From assembly GCA_001931905.2 (NCBI GenBank), contig MSJI02000898.1, positions 1 through 21,349 of the forward strand: 21,349 nucleotides of DNA, written 5' to 3'. The notes beneath the pieces are model-generated. The model saw only the letters and a program-made list of their open reading frames with translations. It did not search any database and was not told the DNA's origin. This document shows, piece after piece, positions 10,119 through 19,508 of the stretch. The position numbers and the translations under genes are program-made. Numbering within the stretch: the stretch's first letter is position 1; every line of letters begins with the position of its first letter. The stretch comes from Cladosporium sp. IMV 00045. Taxonomy: Eukaryota; Ascomycota; Dothideomycetes; Cladosporiales; Cladosporiaceae.

Positions 10119-12088
10119 GGCCGGCAACGGTAAGCGATAGAACTAGTCTCGTTCTCTCGCACGATTTTCAGCGCCGTGCGCTGCTCTGAGCCGCCGTGCT
10201 GGGAATGATGTCTTGGGCGTGATTTGTCAAAATGGACAGGCGCAGGAATCGTCGACCAGAGCACCGGTGCGTTTGCCTGAGCTGATAGGAACCGCTTGTT
10301 TCGCTAGAGGATTTTGATGTGCGGTGCGGCGTCGGCTGGCGATGGTGTGTGGTGGTTGTTTTTGAGAGAAGCGAGCAGCATTCCGGCGTGGTTGTTCTTG
10401 CCGCAATTCACTGAGCAGCAAGCAGCAAACAGCAAGAGGGCTCACGAAAGCAGGTGGGCGGCGTAGGGTCGGCTCAAGTAAGTACGATGCACAACACGTG
10501 GATTCCACCAAAAGTGCCGATGACAGGCGGACCTAAGGCAAGGGGAGGGCCGGTTTTCAGAGTTTGGCTATCATATGCCACCACGTTGACTATCTGACGA
10601 CTACTGTATGGGCGCGCACACGCCCGGTGGCCCTCGCTACCACAACTGGCAGAGGTGAGGAGGAGGAGCGGAGAGATAAACGGACTCAGAGTGATGCCCG
10701 CATCTGCCACCCGGTCTCTTCTGTTTTCGCTCTTCGGCCGGGGGCGTGATGGCGTGGCGTCTGCGAGCCATGGCCGCGTTGGGCTTTCGCGTGGTTCGGA
10801 GCGTGGAGCATGGGGCATGGGTGGAAAAGTGTCAGTGAAACAATGAAATGGACGGCGATGCATGGTTCGTCAGGCGAGGGATGGCCGCGATGGCTTGCAT
10901 ATCATCATTCGCAGGGGAAGTCGTGAACTATGCTATGCAATCCCTGCCACGCCCTGCTCTGTGAGGTGGGCATGCCGCACGGGTGAAGAGCTTGGTTTGA
11001 TTTGCGTGTGCTGTTGGGATGACGAAAGGTGCTATACACATGTACAGTATAGTAGTAGTCACTAGTGGTTGACTGGTAGTCCCTCGCCATCCGCCGTGCA
11101 GAGAGTACAAATGATCCATCGCTCAACGGCGTCTTGCATAGTTTGTCGGGGAAGAACCGGCAGCCCCATACACAGGCTCGCTTGAGTGCATGTCAGCGAA
11201 TGGCGAGTGGGCTCACATGTGGGATGAGCAGTTGATCAGGGCGTGAGGGTGAGGGTGTCAGGAATGGCATTTGCCGCAAAGCGCTAAGTGGGCTCGCCGT
11301 TGGCCGGTCTGGGGTGATACGCCGGATATCTGCATGGGTGAGAGGGCGTTTCTTGTCAGCAGTAATTATACCTCCTATCGAAGATCTGGTCTCTTAGCCA
11401 GCTTCTGCAGAGCGAATATACAGCACCGTCTCGTATTACGCCAACCCTACTGCATACCTATATTGATATCGTCCAGGCCGAGGCAGATCGTTTGCATGGC
11501 GTGCATAAACGCCTTCCCCTGATTCATGAAGACCTCTGGAAACTTCACACACACGCGGCGCTTCGCTAACAACCACTCTGCTGGTATCGCCAACGAATAT
11601 AACTGCCAACTGCTATCCTCTCCCGCCGCCACTAACAGACGTGCCACAAGATGAAGTCCGTGCAAGGTGCCGCATGTGACAGCTCGCTGCTTGGTTCGGT
11701 GGAGGCAAGGAAAGGCCCGTGGAAACCTTCTGGCCCGGGGAGCTGCAAACCTAGAGTGTATTCGCTACTCTCCCGTCTGTTCTTTATGTTCTTCGGAATA
11801 CATTAGCAGTCAGCCACCGCCAGTGATTGCCTGCTCCTTGTTCGTTACCTAGTCTTCCTGTTATTTCTCAAACCCACCGACTGCCCATCGCTCCTTGACC
11901 GTTTCACCTTTCGATAACGCAGTCAGAGGCGCTTTTCGCACCGTCTCATTTGTTCCATCTGGCCTATTCGGGGCACGAGGATACGAAAGTTGCAGCCACC
12001 TGCTAGACAGGAGCCCCATTAGCTTCGATCGCCAGGCGGGCGCCACGGCAAGCCAACAATAGCCTGCCGATCTTTCAAAAACATCACC
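10119..12088. other. Long divergent intergenic region (P450 / methyltransferase promoters)
   Basis: About 2 kb with no supported gene. Open frames on both strands are short and compositionally random. A short CAGCAA-rich run lies near 10412-10436. The length is large for two ordinary promoters, so an unannotated noncoding transcript or a lineage-specific short gene is possible, but nothing specific is visible. Confidence 0.6.
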
Positions 12089-13872
12089 ATGGATTATGAT
12101 AACACGGCCAACAAAGACATCCCACCTTCAGACCCTGCGGCTGAAGTATTGCCGCAAGCGAAGAACACAACGGTCGCTTCTCCAGGCGATCTGCCTGATG
12201 CAGCGCATCAGCACCAGCAGGGTTTGTCCACTTCAGCCATGACCGAAGCAGGTGCCCAGACGCAAGCTCATGCTCACATTGATCGTGTCCAAGAGCAGAT
12301 CGAACATGGCTTGCCGGAGTCTGAACATGTTCCTCTAAGACCCGAGGAGACTCCGCAAAGCAATTCGTCCCAAGAGCACACGTCGGCTCCGACCGATGTT
12401 GATGATGGGCTCGACATAAGCGGACACCCTTTCCAAGGTGGTGATCATTTTGCAGACGAACAGGATCTTGAAGTAGATGTATGTGACATTCGATCGTCGA
12501 TCTTCTGTGATTGCCATGCCGAGCAGCAACTCATGATGGTTTCCCATATTAGGAATTCGAGAGTGACTCTGCGATTGGCAGTGATACGTTCGTATACCCT
12601 GCATGTCGACCATCCTGCACGTCGACTATCTTGGATGAGTAGAGACACTGACTCGTGCGCTCAGGCAAAGCACCACTACCTCTCTGAGTAGTTCCATCTA
12701 TCACTACCGCAAGGAACATGGACGAACGTACCATGGTTAGTCGATCATGATGGCGAGGCGTCGGAGAAGTGCCTTATGCAGTACCAGATATTGACAATCG
12801 ACGCAGCTTACAAGGACGGCAAATACATCTTCCCCAATGACGAGGTGAGATATCCTGCAATTATCCTCACCGAAAAGGCCATCATTCTCACATCGCGCAG
12901 CGGGAAGCCGATCGTCTTGATCTGCAACACCATGTCCTTTGCTTGACCTACAACAACAAGCTTCACTTCGCGCCCATAGAGGATCCGAGACATGTGCTCG
13001 ACGTCGGCACAGGCACAGGCATTTGGGCCATTGACTTTGGTAAGGCCCGGGATGACCCCATTTCTGGATGATTGCTTACTCCCTGCAGCCGACCAGCATC
13101 CCGAGTCCCAAGTAATTGGCATCGACCTCAGCCCTGGCCAGCCGACTTTGTGAGTATCCTGATAAGCAAATGCGATTGATTTCTGTCTGACGGGCCAAGG
13201 GTCCCGCCAAACCTCAAGTTTGTCATCGACGACGCAGAAGACGTCTGGTTGTATCAAGACAAGTTCGACCTCATCCACGCCAGACTCATGGCAGGCTGCT
13301 TTGCGGATTGGCCCAACTTCTTCCGCCAGTCATACGAGTATGCACACCCAAGGATGTCCCCAAGCCAACAACAATAAGCAGCTGACATGACTTGCAGAAA
13401 CCTCGAACCCGGCGGATGGCTCGAGCTCCAAGACTACGGCCTCCCGGTCAAGTCTCAAGACGGCACACACGTGGGCACCAACATCCACAAATGGGGCGAG
13501 CTGCTCTGCGAAGCCGGGCGAAAGATGGGACGAAGACTAGGCTCCGACGTCTGCGATCTGTACGCGGAGCAAATGGAGCAGGCCGGCTTCGTCGACATCC
13601 AGACGCGCATGTTCATGTGGCCGTCGAACGGCTGGCCCAAGGACCCGTTTATGAAAGAGCTCGGGCGTTGGAATCAGATCAACTGCCTCGATGGGCTTGA
13701 GGGATTTTGCTTGGCTCTTTTGACGAGAGGACTGGGGTGGAAGAAGGAGGAGGTGGATGTTCTGGTGGCGCTGACGAAGAAGGATTTCATGGATCGCAAG
13801 ATTCATGCGTACTTTCCTATGCCGGTGGTTTATGGGAGGAAGCCATTCGATCACGAAAAGGTGTTTCAGTAA
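12089..13872 (+). CDS. LaeA-like SAM-dependent methyltransferase
   Basis: Eight exons join in frame to 448 residues: 12089-12478, 12553-12587, 12665-12735, 12807-12844, 12901-13039, 13089-13149, 13200-13337 and 13398-13872. The first 130 residues are Gln/His/Pro/Glu-rich and probably disordered, as in this family. Conserved blocks follow in the usual order: ESDSAIGSD, TTSLSSSIYHYRKEHGRTYH, YKDGKYIFPNDE, then the SAM-binding motif VLDVGTGTGIWAIDF (about 210-224), IGIDLSP, DDAEDVW, FDLIHARLM and NLEPGGWLELQD. Relatives include the LaeA group of secondary-metabolism regulators and many paralogues whose substrates are unknown, so calling it LaeA itself is not justified. The start has a strong CACCATGG context. 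All introns are 49-77 nt. Intron 2 needs an unusual donor, GTTCGT (12588), because the better-looking GTATAC just downstream puts the gene out of frame. A smaller alternative starts at 12621. Confidence 0.92.
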
Positions 13873-14396
13873 GGAACTCGGCCGATGATAGTGTGATGCG
13901 GATCTTTGGATGTTTGAATGCGTACTTGCGATGGATGCCGCATACGACATAGGAGGGATACCTCGTTGGACGGTTGCGCCTCTCTATTGAGAGATTTTCG
14001 GGACGTACGGTGTTGGTCAGTATGACTATTGGCAGATATACGATATTGAGTAGCAGCAACACGACATTTTCTTCGCACTTGTTGATCAATTTACTGTTTG
14101 TCACTACCTCACAGAAGGAAGCCAGACGGCAATCATCAGTCTCGCCCATTCTGTTTGGCGCGGGGTCTCCACACTCATCAAGCTCTCAGGACCGAGTCCA
14201 CGTCACATGCGACCTTGACCATCATTCCGTCTTCACTTCCATATACACAACACATCTTGCCCAGCAGTGTCAACATTAGAATTGACCCAAAGAGCTCTAC
14301 CACCCAATAAGCCGACACAGCCATCAGCCAGATCTGAAAACTCACACCATCCTACCACAACCACCAAAACAAACCCCCCACCAGGCACCACCGATC
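13873..14396. other. Intergenic region upstream of VPS60
   Basis: This tandem interval holds the methyltransferase 3' end and the VPS60 promoter. A CCAAT pentamer lies at 14304-14308, about 90 bp before the VPS60 start, followed by a CA-rich, G-poor leader typical of fungal 5' untranslated regions. No gene is seen. Confidence 0.6.
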
Positions 14397-15115
14397 ATGA
14401 ACCGCCTCTTCGGAGCTAAGAACAATGCGCCCAAACCCACACTCAACTCTGCAATCTCAAATGTACGTCAAACACCAGCAACGTACCAGCTCCAGCCCGT
14501 CGCAACGAAGTCTCCCGCTCTAACCCTCCCTCCCAGGTCGACGCACGCATAGAAACGATCGACGTAAAACTCGCCAAACTCAACTCGGAACTAACGACCT
14601 ACCAACAACGACTGTCCCGCATGCGCGACGGGCCCGGCAAAAATGCAATCAAGCAAAAAGCGATAAAAATCCTGCAGCAGCGCAAGCAGTACGAAGCGCA
14701 GAAAGACCAGCTGCAGCAGCAGAGCTGGAACATGGAGCAGGCGGGCATGATGCAGGACAACCTCAAGAACACGATGGCGACGGTCGACGCGATGAAAACT
14801 ACGCAGAAGGAGCTCAAGAAGCAGTACGGCAAGGTCGACATCGACAAGATCGAGAAGATGCAGGACGAGATGGCCGATCTGATGGATATCGGGAACGACA
14901 TTCAGGAGAGCATCAGTCGCAGCTACGAGGTGCCGGAGGATGTGGACGAGGCGGAGTTGGATGCCGAGTTGGAGGCGCTGGGGGATGAGGTCGATTTGGG
15001 TGCGGAGGGACTGGATGAGATGCCGAGTTATCTTAAGGATACGGCGGGCCCGCCGGAGTTTATTGATGAGGCGCCTGTTAATGCTGAGGGGAAGGCTAAG
15101 GAGGCGGCTACGTAG
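14397..15115 (+). CDS. VPS60: VPS60 / CHMP5 homologue, ESCRT-III associated Snf7-family protein
   Basis: Vps60 acts late in ESCRT-III function on endosomal membranes. In yeast it binds Vta1 and so regulates the AAA ATPase Vps4 during multivesicular-body sorting. Exon 1 (14397-14462, 22 codons, MNRLFGAKNN...) and exon 2 (14537-15115) are split by a 74-nt intron with a GTACGT donor, a CTAAC branch site and a CAG acceptor. The product is 214 residues, close to the family's usual length. The basic helical Snf7 hairpin (residues about 23-100, with PGKNAIKQKAIKILQQRKQYE) is followed by acidic helices including QDEMADLMDIGNDIQESISR and LDAELEALGDEV, and a short C-terminal PSYL region. The short Met-Asn-Arg-Leu-Phe-Gly N-terminus matches family members. 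The gene converges with AIM32. Confidence 0.95.
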
Positions 15116-15585
15116 GGGATTACGGTGGTGCGTCGGTTGAGTTATCAAGTATACCCCAATTTTTCTAGGATACGCTCGCCATGTTGGTGTTGTTTTGGCC
15201 TGGTTTCTGAGTGATGTCAGCAGTGAAATGCGGCGGGCGGTTGGTTTGATGAAGTTGCTAAGAACGGATTACTTCAAGGATTCCCCTGGCTATTAGTTCT
15301 GTGAGTCTACGCAAGCTTCCTCGACCTTGGGAGGTAATCTAGAGATAGTTGCATACCACGAGAACAGCAACTACTCAAATACGCGAGCCACATTTGTAGA
15401 AAGAGCTGACACGGGACGACAAATGCAGACAATTGTTATGGATTATCTCATCGCTTGTGACTGTTAATGCAAATTTCAATTCATCAAATGACTTTACATC
15501 ATGCCGTGCGTATCATGCAAACGAAGCAACCATGCCATATGTATTCGTAAAACCGCATATATTACAACCTACGGTCTCATCCCTC
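15116..15585. other. Convergent intergenic region between VPS60 and AIM32
   Basis: About 470 bp between two stop codons on opposite strands, becoming AT-rich towards 15430-15560. It should hold both 3' untranslated regions. No open frame of interest and no obvious structured element were seen. Confidence 0.6.
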
Positions 15586-16707
15586 TCACCAGCTAACCAC
15601 GCCCTTCTCTCTATCAAACCCTCCCCTCAACTGCCTCTCAGGCTTAACCACCTTCCCCTGCAAAACCGTGTACTTGACCACATTCTCACAGTCCTCCGGT
15701 CTGATGCGAGCCAGCCAGATACACTGCGCCGCCTCGCCACCGACCTCTCCCTTGCCATCGGCAATCTGCTCGCCCACGTCCCTCTTCGGCTCGCCGCGCC
15801 GGTACACCATCATGTTGGCCGAGTACTTGTGTCCGCCGACGTGCGAGATGAAGTAGATTCCCACGCCGCCGGGCCGCTCGTCGTGCAGATCTCTGTACAG
15901 CCCGAGCGGACGCAGCTGGCGCTCGAGCTCGCGGCGCAGCAAGGGCGCTGATTGCCCGCAGCGTGCGTCGCGCGTGCCTTGTGAGCACAGAAGGATGAGG
16001 TATTTATGCGGGCAGTTGCGCAGAGTCATGCCTTCGGGGAGATTGGAGGGTTCTGCGGAGGAGAGTTCGGGTGGCGTGGGAAGGCTTGCGTCGGCGCTGC
16101 CGGTCGCGTCTGTGGGTAGGGAGCAGAGGGGTGTGAGGTTTGTTGGCGCTGGGTTGATGACGCTCTGAATCAATTGGGGGACCTGGTTTGGTGTGACGCC
16201 GTCGATCCACTTGAAGATGGGCAAGAGGAGGACGGTCGTCGGTCTGTCCTTGCCGTATGGACCATCACTGTCCGGATGGTCTGGCACGGGGATATTGGTC
16301 GCGCTCAGCATGAGCTTGCCGCCCTCGACGTTGTCGCCGTGCTTGCCCATGGCCTCCATCACGCTGCCCTTCTCGTCGGCAACATCGCGAACCCAGTCGC
16401 TCTTGCCCGTCGCAACGAGTAGATGCCGGCTCCAGCCCTGGATGTGTCCGTACAGCTTGTCATCCTCATCAATGGCCCATTTCCGAGGCAGATTGATGCT
16501 GCAGCTTTCGCAGTCGTGCAGGCAGTCCTCTCCGTCAATCTCTGCCTTGGTGCGGTCGAACAGGGCGTCGGTGCCCTTGGCCGTCAGGAAACCATCCTTG
16601 CGTCGCTCGGTGGCTGTCAGGTCGGTAGACGAGGCATTGGGCGTGAAGCGGTCGGTCAAGGTGCGTAGCAACGAAGTCATCTTGTGTGTCTTGAAACGAG
16701 GCGCCAT
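15586..16707 (-). CDS. AIM32: Aim32-like [2Fe-2S] protein, sucrase/ferredoxin-like family
   Basis: The intronless frame encodes 373 residues. The family has a thioredoxin-like C-terminal domain binding a [2Fe-2S] cluster. Yeast Aim32 is found in the mitochondrial matrix and intermembrane space and is linked to redox quality control of import machinery. The expected ligands are visible as CSQGTRDARC (Cys241 and Cys250, C-x8-C) and HVGGH (His289 and His293, H-x3-H), the same Cys/Cys and His/His spacing as in the yeast protein. The N-terminal half holds a Cys cluster CLHDCESC (62-69) and the conserved HLLVATGKSDW block. The first 30 residues are basic and Ser/Thr-rich, a plausible mitochondrial targeting sequence, and Met10 is an alternative start. 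It diverges from the OB-fold gene across 672 bp. Confidence 0.9.
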   Translation of the reverse strand: MAPRFKTHKMTSLLRTLTDRFTPNASSTDLTATERRKDGFLTAKGTDALFDRTKAEIDGEDCLHDCESCSINLPRKWAIDEDDKLYGHIQGWSRHLLVATGKSDWVRDVADEKGSVMEAMGKHGDNVEGGKLMLSATNIPVPDHPDSDGPYGKDRPTTVLLLPIFKWIDGVTPNQVPQLIQSVINPAPTNLTPLCSLPTDATGSADASLPTPPELSSAEPSNLPEGMTLRNCPHKYLILLCSQGTRDARCGQSAPLLRRELERQLRPLGLYRDLHDERPGGVGIYFISHVGGHKYSANMMVYRRGEPKRDVGEQIADGKGEVGGEAAQCIWLARIRPEDCENVVKYTVLQGKVVKPERQLRGGFDREKGVVSW

Positions 16708-17379
16708 GGTATTGGGGCACGGCGGTGGGGTTTTATCAGATCGGTAAGCGGAATTGGGGCCGACTCTCTTCCTGACTAATGGGTTGTTTTACTTTCGATG
16801 GAATGAGTGCTGAAGATCGGCTGTTGGAGTTGGTAGATATTTGGCTTTGAGAGTTAGAGGTTCACAATGCTGTTTCTTCGTGAAGGGTCTGGCGAAGGGA
16901 ATATGTGTTTGTAATCTCACGGTCAATATGTCTTGCATTCTCATCTCGGTGTTATGCAGCAGCTTCGGCCGATGAGGATCGGACTTATGAGTGGATGTCA
17001 GTAAAGCTACTTGACAGACGGGTTCCAGAAGCGTTCAATGATCTTTGATCGATCAAGAATCGATCCGAGTTATTTGCTTTTAGCAAAAATCAGTGGTAAT
17101 GTATCCAGGCTTCAATTTCGAGAATCCTCGAGTCTTTGGAAGTCGCTCAAGTCGCTCGTTGCTTCGAAGTCTGGCTTTAGGCCGAGCCGGCTATGTGTTT
17201 ACCCGCCAACTTCACCTACGTCTGCCTGGCTTCATTACACGCATTTGTCGTGACGCCGGCAACAACCCAGTCAAACGAATATCAAGAGTAGGACCCTGTT
17301 CTCGGATGAGGATCCCCATGCGGATAATGATCTGTACACTGTGAGCACATGATGCTCCCCGCTTGCACCACACGGGCGA
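16708..17379. promoter_or_regulatory. Divergent promoter region of AIM32 and the OB-fold gene
   Basis: This 672-bp interval carries both promoters. It contains a perfect 12-bp palindrome TTGATCGATCAA at 17045-17056, next to a second GATCGAT-like copy (AATCGATCC, 17059-17067). No clear TATA box was found for either gene. Short plus-strand frames here lack domains. Whether the palindrome is bound by anything is unknown. Confidence 0.4.
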
Positions 17380-18432
17380 ATGGCGCACCACGGCCGCTGC
17401 ATCTTCCTCACTGGAGCTCCAGATGCAGACCAGCTGGAATGGGATGAGGCAAAACTCCTATCGAACTTCACCATCGGATCGAGTGCTTTCGAACAGAACA
17501 GCACACCGAAACCTACATCCTCATGGCAAATACCAAAATGGAGGGAAATCCCACTCACCCCCAACCGGACAAAACCTGCTCCTGAACCAGCAGAAGCCCA
17601 CTTCTTCTCCTTCAGCGACCAAATCCCCGATCTGGACATCGCCACCAAGCAAGACTTCCTCGAGCACTCCATCGCCCTCATAGACGACCTGGTCTCGTCT
17701 CAACTCGCGCCCACAAACGCAGACGAGACGACATTCCTCAACTCAACCACCCTATCTTTCATGTCAGACACCTCGCTACGCCCATCCGAGGACTCGGAAA
17801 TCTCCAACTCCACCTCGCAAATGCCCTCGATCCCGACAAATTTTCCAATTTCAGATATCAAGCAAATCCCCTCCGCCTCGCACATCCTCTCCATCACCCC
17901 ACAGACAATCACAATCAACCTCCTCTGCGCCGTCATCTCCGTCTCGCAACCGCGCAGCGTGACCCTCCGTCGACGCCATGGTGGTGCTCAGGCCAACACG
18001 ATGGAGATCGTCGATCTGCTCGTCGGTGACGAAACCCGCGCCGGCTTCAGCGTCAGCTTTTGGCTGCCCCCTCTCGACTCTCGCAAAACCGCCATTCCCG
18101 ACGGTGAAGATTTACGTCCGATTCTGCAAGCTTTGCGCGGGGGAGACGTCGTGCTCGTCACGAATGTGGCGCTCAGCGTCTGGCGGGGAGCGGTTTATGG
18201 GCAGAGTTTGGGGAGGCGTTGGGCGAGGAATTGCACGCGCGTGGCGAGGATTGGGGATCCGGAGGTGGAGCGCGGGGTGTCTTTGGGTGTTAAGGGGAAA
18301 CTTGCTAGGGTGAGGGACTGGAGGGAGGAGTTTGTTGGGAGGACGACGGCAGGGAAGGGAAAGGGCAAGGGCGAGGGGAAGGGGAAGAGGAAGGTTCGTG
18401 AGGAGGAACTGCCGCCTGATTCGCAGACTTGA
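17380..18432 (+). CDS. Conserved fungal protein with possible OB-fold
   Basis: The intronless 350-residue frame has a convincing protein composition. Residues 1-165 are Ser/Thr/Pro-rich and probably mostly disordered. Residues about 168-290 form alternating beta-like strands: ILSITPQTITINLLCAVISV, then EIVDLLVGDETRAGFSVSFWLPP, then LRGGDVVLVTNVALSVWRGAVYGQSL. The 'vxRGDVVxlxNvaLxxwrgxVYGqS' pattern is typical of OB-fold nucleic-acid-binding proteins and resembles fungal hypothetical proteins I associate with that fold. I cannot place it in a named complex. The C-terminus is a basic low-complexity tail of Gly-Lys repeats (GKGKGKGEGKGKRK, 325-338), which could contact nucleic acid. The ATG at 17380 is the first in frame. 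A 120-bp stretch starting at the stop codon is duplicated 490 bp further on. Confidence 0.78.
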   Translation: MAHHGRCIFLTGAPDADQLEWDEAKLLSNFTIGSSAFEQNSTPKPTSSWQIPKWREIPLTPNRTKPAPEPAEAHFFSFSDQIPDLDIATKQDFLEHSIALIDDLVSSQLAPTNADETTFLNSTTLSFMSDTSLRPSEDSEISNSTSQMPSIPTNFPISDIKQIPSASHILSITPQTITINLLCAVISVSQPRSVTLRRRHGGAQANTMEIVDLLVGDETRAGFSVSFWLPPLDSRKTAIPDGEDLRPILQALRGGDVVLVTNVALSVWRGAVYGQSLGRRWARNCTRVARIGDPEVERGVSLGVKGKLARVRDWREEFVGRTTAGKGKGKGEGKGKRKVREEELPPDSQT

Positions 18433-18557
18433 TGTGTGGAAGACATTCAGTAATTCTATCATGATGTCTCGGCGTATGATGGTTGGGTAAAACCTTTTGT
18501 GAAATGGACGAGGGAAACAAAACAGCGCGCATACATCCATCAAGATTTTCTTTAGAG
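18429..18557. repeat. Dispersed direct repeat, copy 1
   Basis: This copy begins at the stop codon of the OB-fold gene and matches 18921-19050 over about 125 bp. The best blocks are CCTTTTGTGAAATGGACGAG and CAGCGCGCATACAT; the rest shows mixed transitions and transversions. The position suggests the gene's 3' untranslated or terminator sequence was duplicated. Encoded peptides in the two copies differ mostly by amino-acid-changing substitutions, so coding function is unlikely. Confidence 0.85.
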
Positions 18558-18920
18558 CTCCTAGACAAGCGATTCGGTAATTCCTATCGCGGGAATGGAC
18601 TTACTACCACAACGATGACCCTTTCGACGGAACATGCTGAGTAAAGACAAGTTGCTGTACCTGACCCGCGTGGCGACGACATGTCGAACGCCATCATTCT
18701 CCCACCCTTCCCGAAGGCGACTGGCTCTATGGAAAACCGCGCGAGCGCTACACGCGCGACGAGTCCCCTTTGTTTGTGCAGTCGCACGATGACTTCGCAG
18801 CGGAAGGATCCGCTCGTATTGATAACAACTCTGAAGTCTCGGAGAACTTGATCCCGGCCATGGCGTTCAGGCACGACGAGGCGCCGACGTGAGCTTCCAC
18901 CGCCGCGACCCAAGTCCCCG
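18558..18920. other. Spacer between the two repeat copies
   Basis: About 360 bp, fairly GC-rich, with an open minus-strand frame (18913-18584) that is Arg/Ser/Val-rich and has no recognisable domain. I see no terminal inverted repeats that would mark a transposon. Confidence 0.5.
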
Positions 18921-19050
18921 TGTTGATGCGTGGAAGGGATTGAGTAATTGGATCAATGATGTTTCGTCGTACGATGGGTGAGTAAGACCTTTTGTGAAAT
19001 GGACGAGGGCAAAAGAACAGCGCGCATACATGTTTCAAAATTCTTTATGT
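18921..19050. repeat. Dispersed direct repeat, copy 2
   Basis: The second copy of the 18429-18557 sequence, in the same orientation, starts TTGATGCGTGGAAG and ends near TTCTTTATGTAC. It is not next to any supported gene end, which marks it as the likely derived copy. Confidence 0.85.
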
Positions 19051-19099
19051 ACATATCCATCGTTCTCATTAACAACATCAACATCCCAGTCGTACGTAC

Positions 19100-19443
19100 A
19101 GAAGAGCAGATTCCGTCTCCACGCTTGTTTCCAGCGCCATATCTCTAATTAAATAATGTGGCACGGAGAGATTTGCCCTGAATATCGAGTGTCTCCGTGC
19201 TAGTCATGCAACTATCATCGACTTCAGTACCTTCAAATTATTGCCATGCCACGGAGAGAGGCGGCTCGAAAACTGAGTCTCTCCGCGGCATCCATGCAAG
19301 TATCGTTAACCTTCGTGTCTTCATACCATCCTCGTATCATAGAGAAAGGCGTTCTGAGAAATAGAGTCTCTCCTTGTCACTCGTGCACATACCTTCAACA
19401 TCAGCATACTGAGATCACTCCCAGAAGAGCAGACTCCGTCTCC
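19100..19443. repeat. Degenerate tandem array of hairpin-forming units
   Basis: Three units of about 87 bp each carry an inverted repeat. Unit A pairs GCACGGAGA (19161-19169) with TCTCCGTGC (19192-19200), nine perfect base pairs. Unit B pairs 19248-19259 with 19278-19289, twelve positions with one mismatch. Unit C keeps only AGAGA/TCTCT (19341-19345 and 19367-19371). Between the stems are shared blocks such as CATGCAA-TATC. A 21-bp sequence with one mismatch flanks the array at 19100-19120 and 19423-19443. The array lies 66-400 bp past the CBM20 gene's stop codon. Confidence 0.8.
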
Positions 19444-19508
19444 TCCACCGCCTGCACACTACTAACAAACCACGATCCCTCTCTCAACCAACCATCCAAC
19501 CAGCCCGC

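Noticed and set aside
12588..12664. Reading the methyltransferase as a pseudogene because of stops after ESDSAIGSD
   Set aside because: An intron with donor GTTCGT, a CTGAC branch site and a CAG acceptor restores the frame, and all eight exons then sum to an intact 448-residue protein.
14591..15148. 185-codon minus-strand frame, Leu/Arg-rich
   Set aside because: It is the antisense shadow of VPS60.
18305..19038. Minus-strand peptides in both repeat copies sharing VCALF..PRPFHKR
   Set aside because: The shared peptide simply reflects DNA similarity. Most differences between copies change amino acids, with no excess of silent changes, so coding constraint is not supported.
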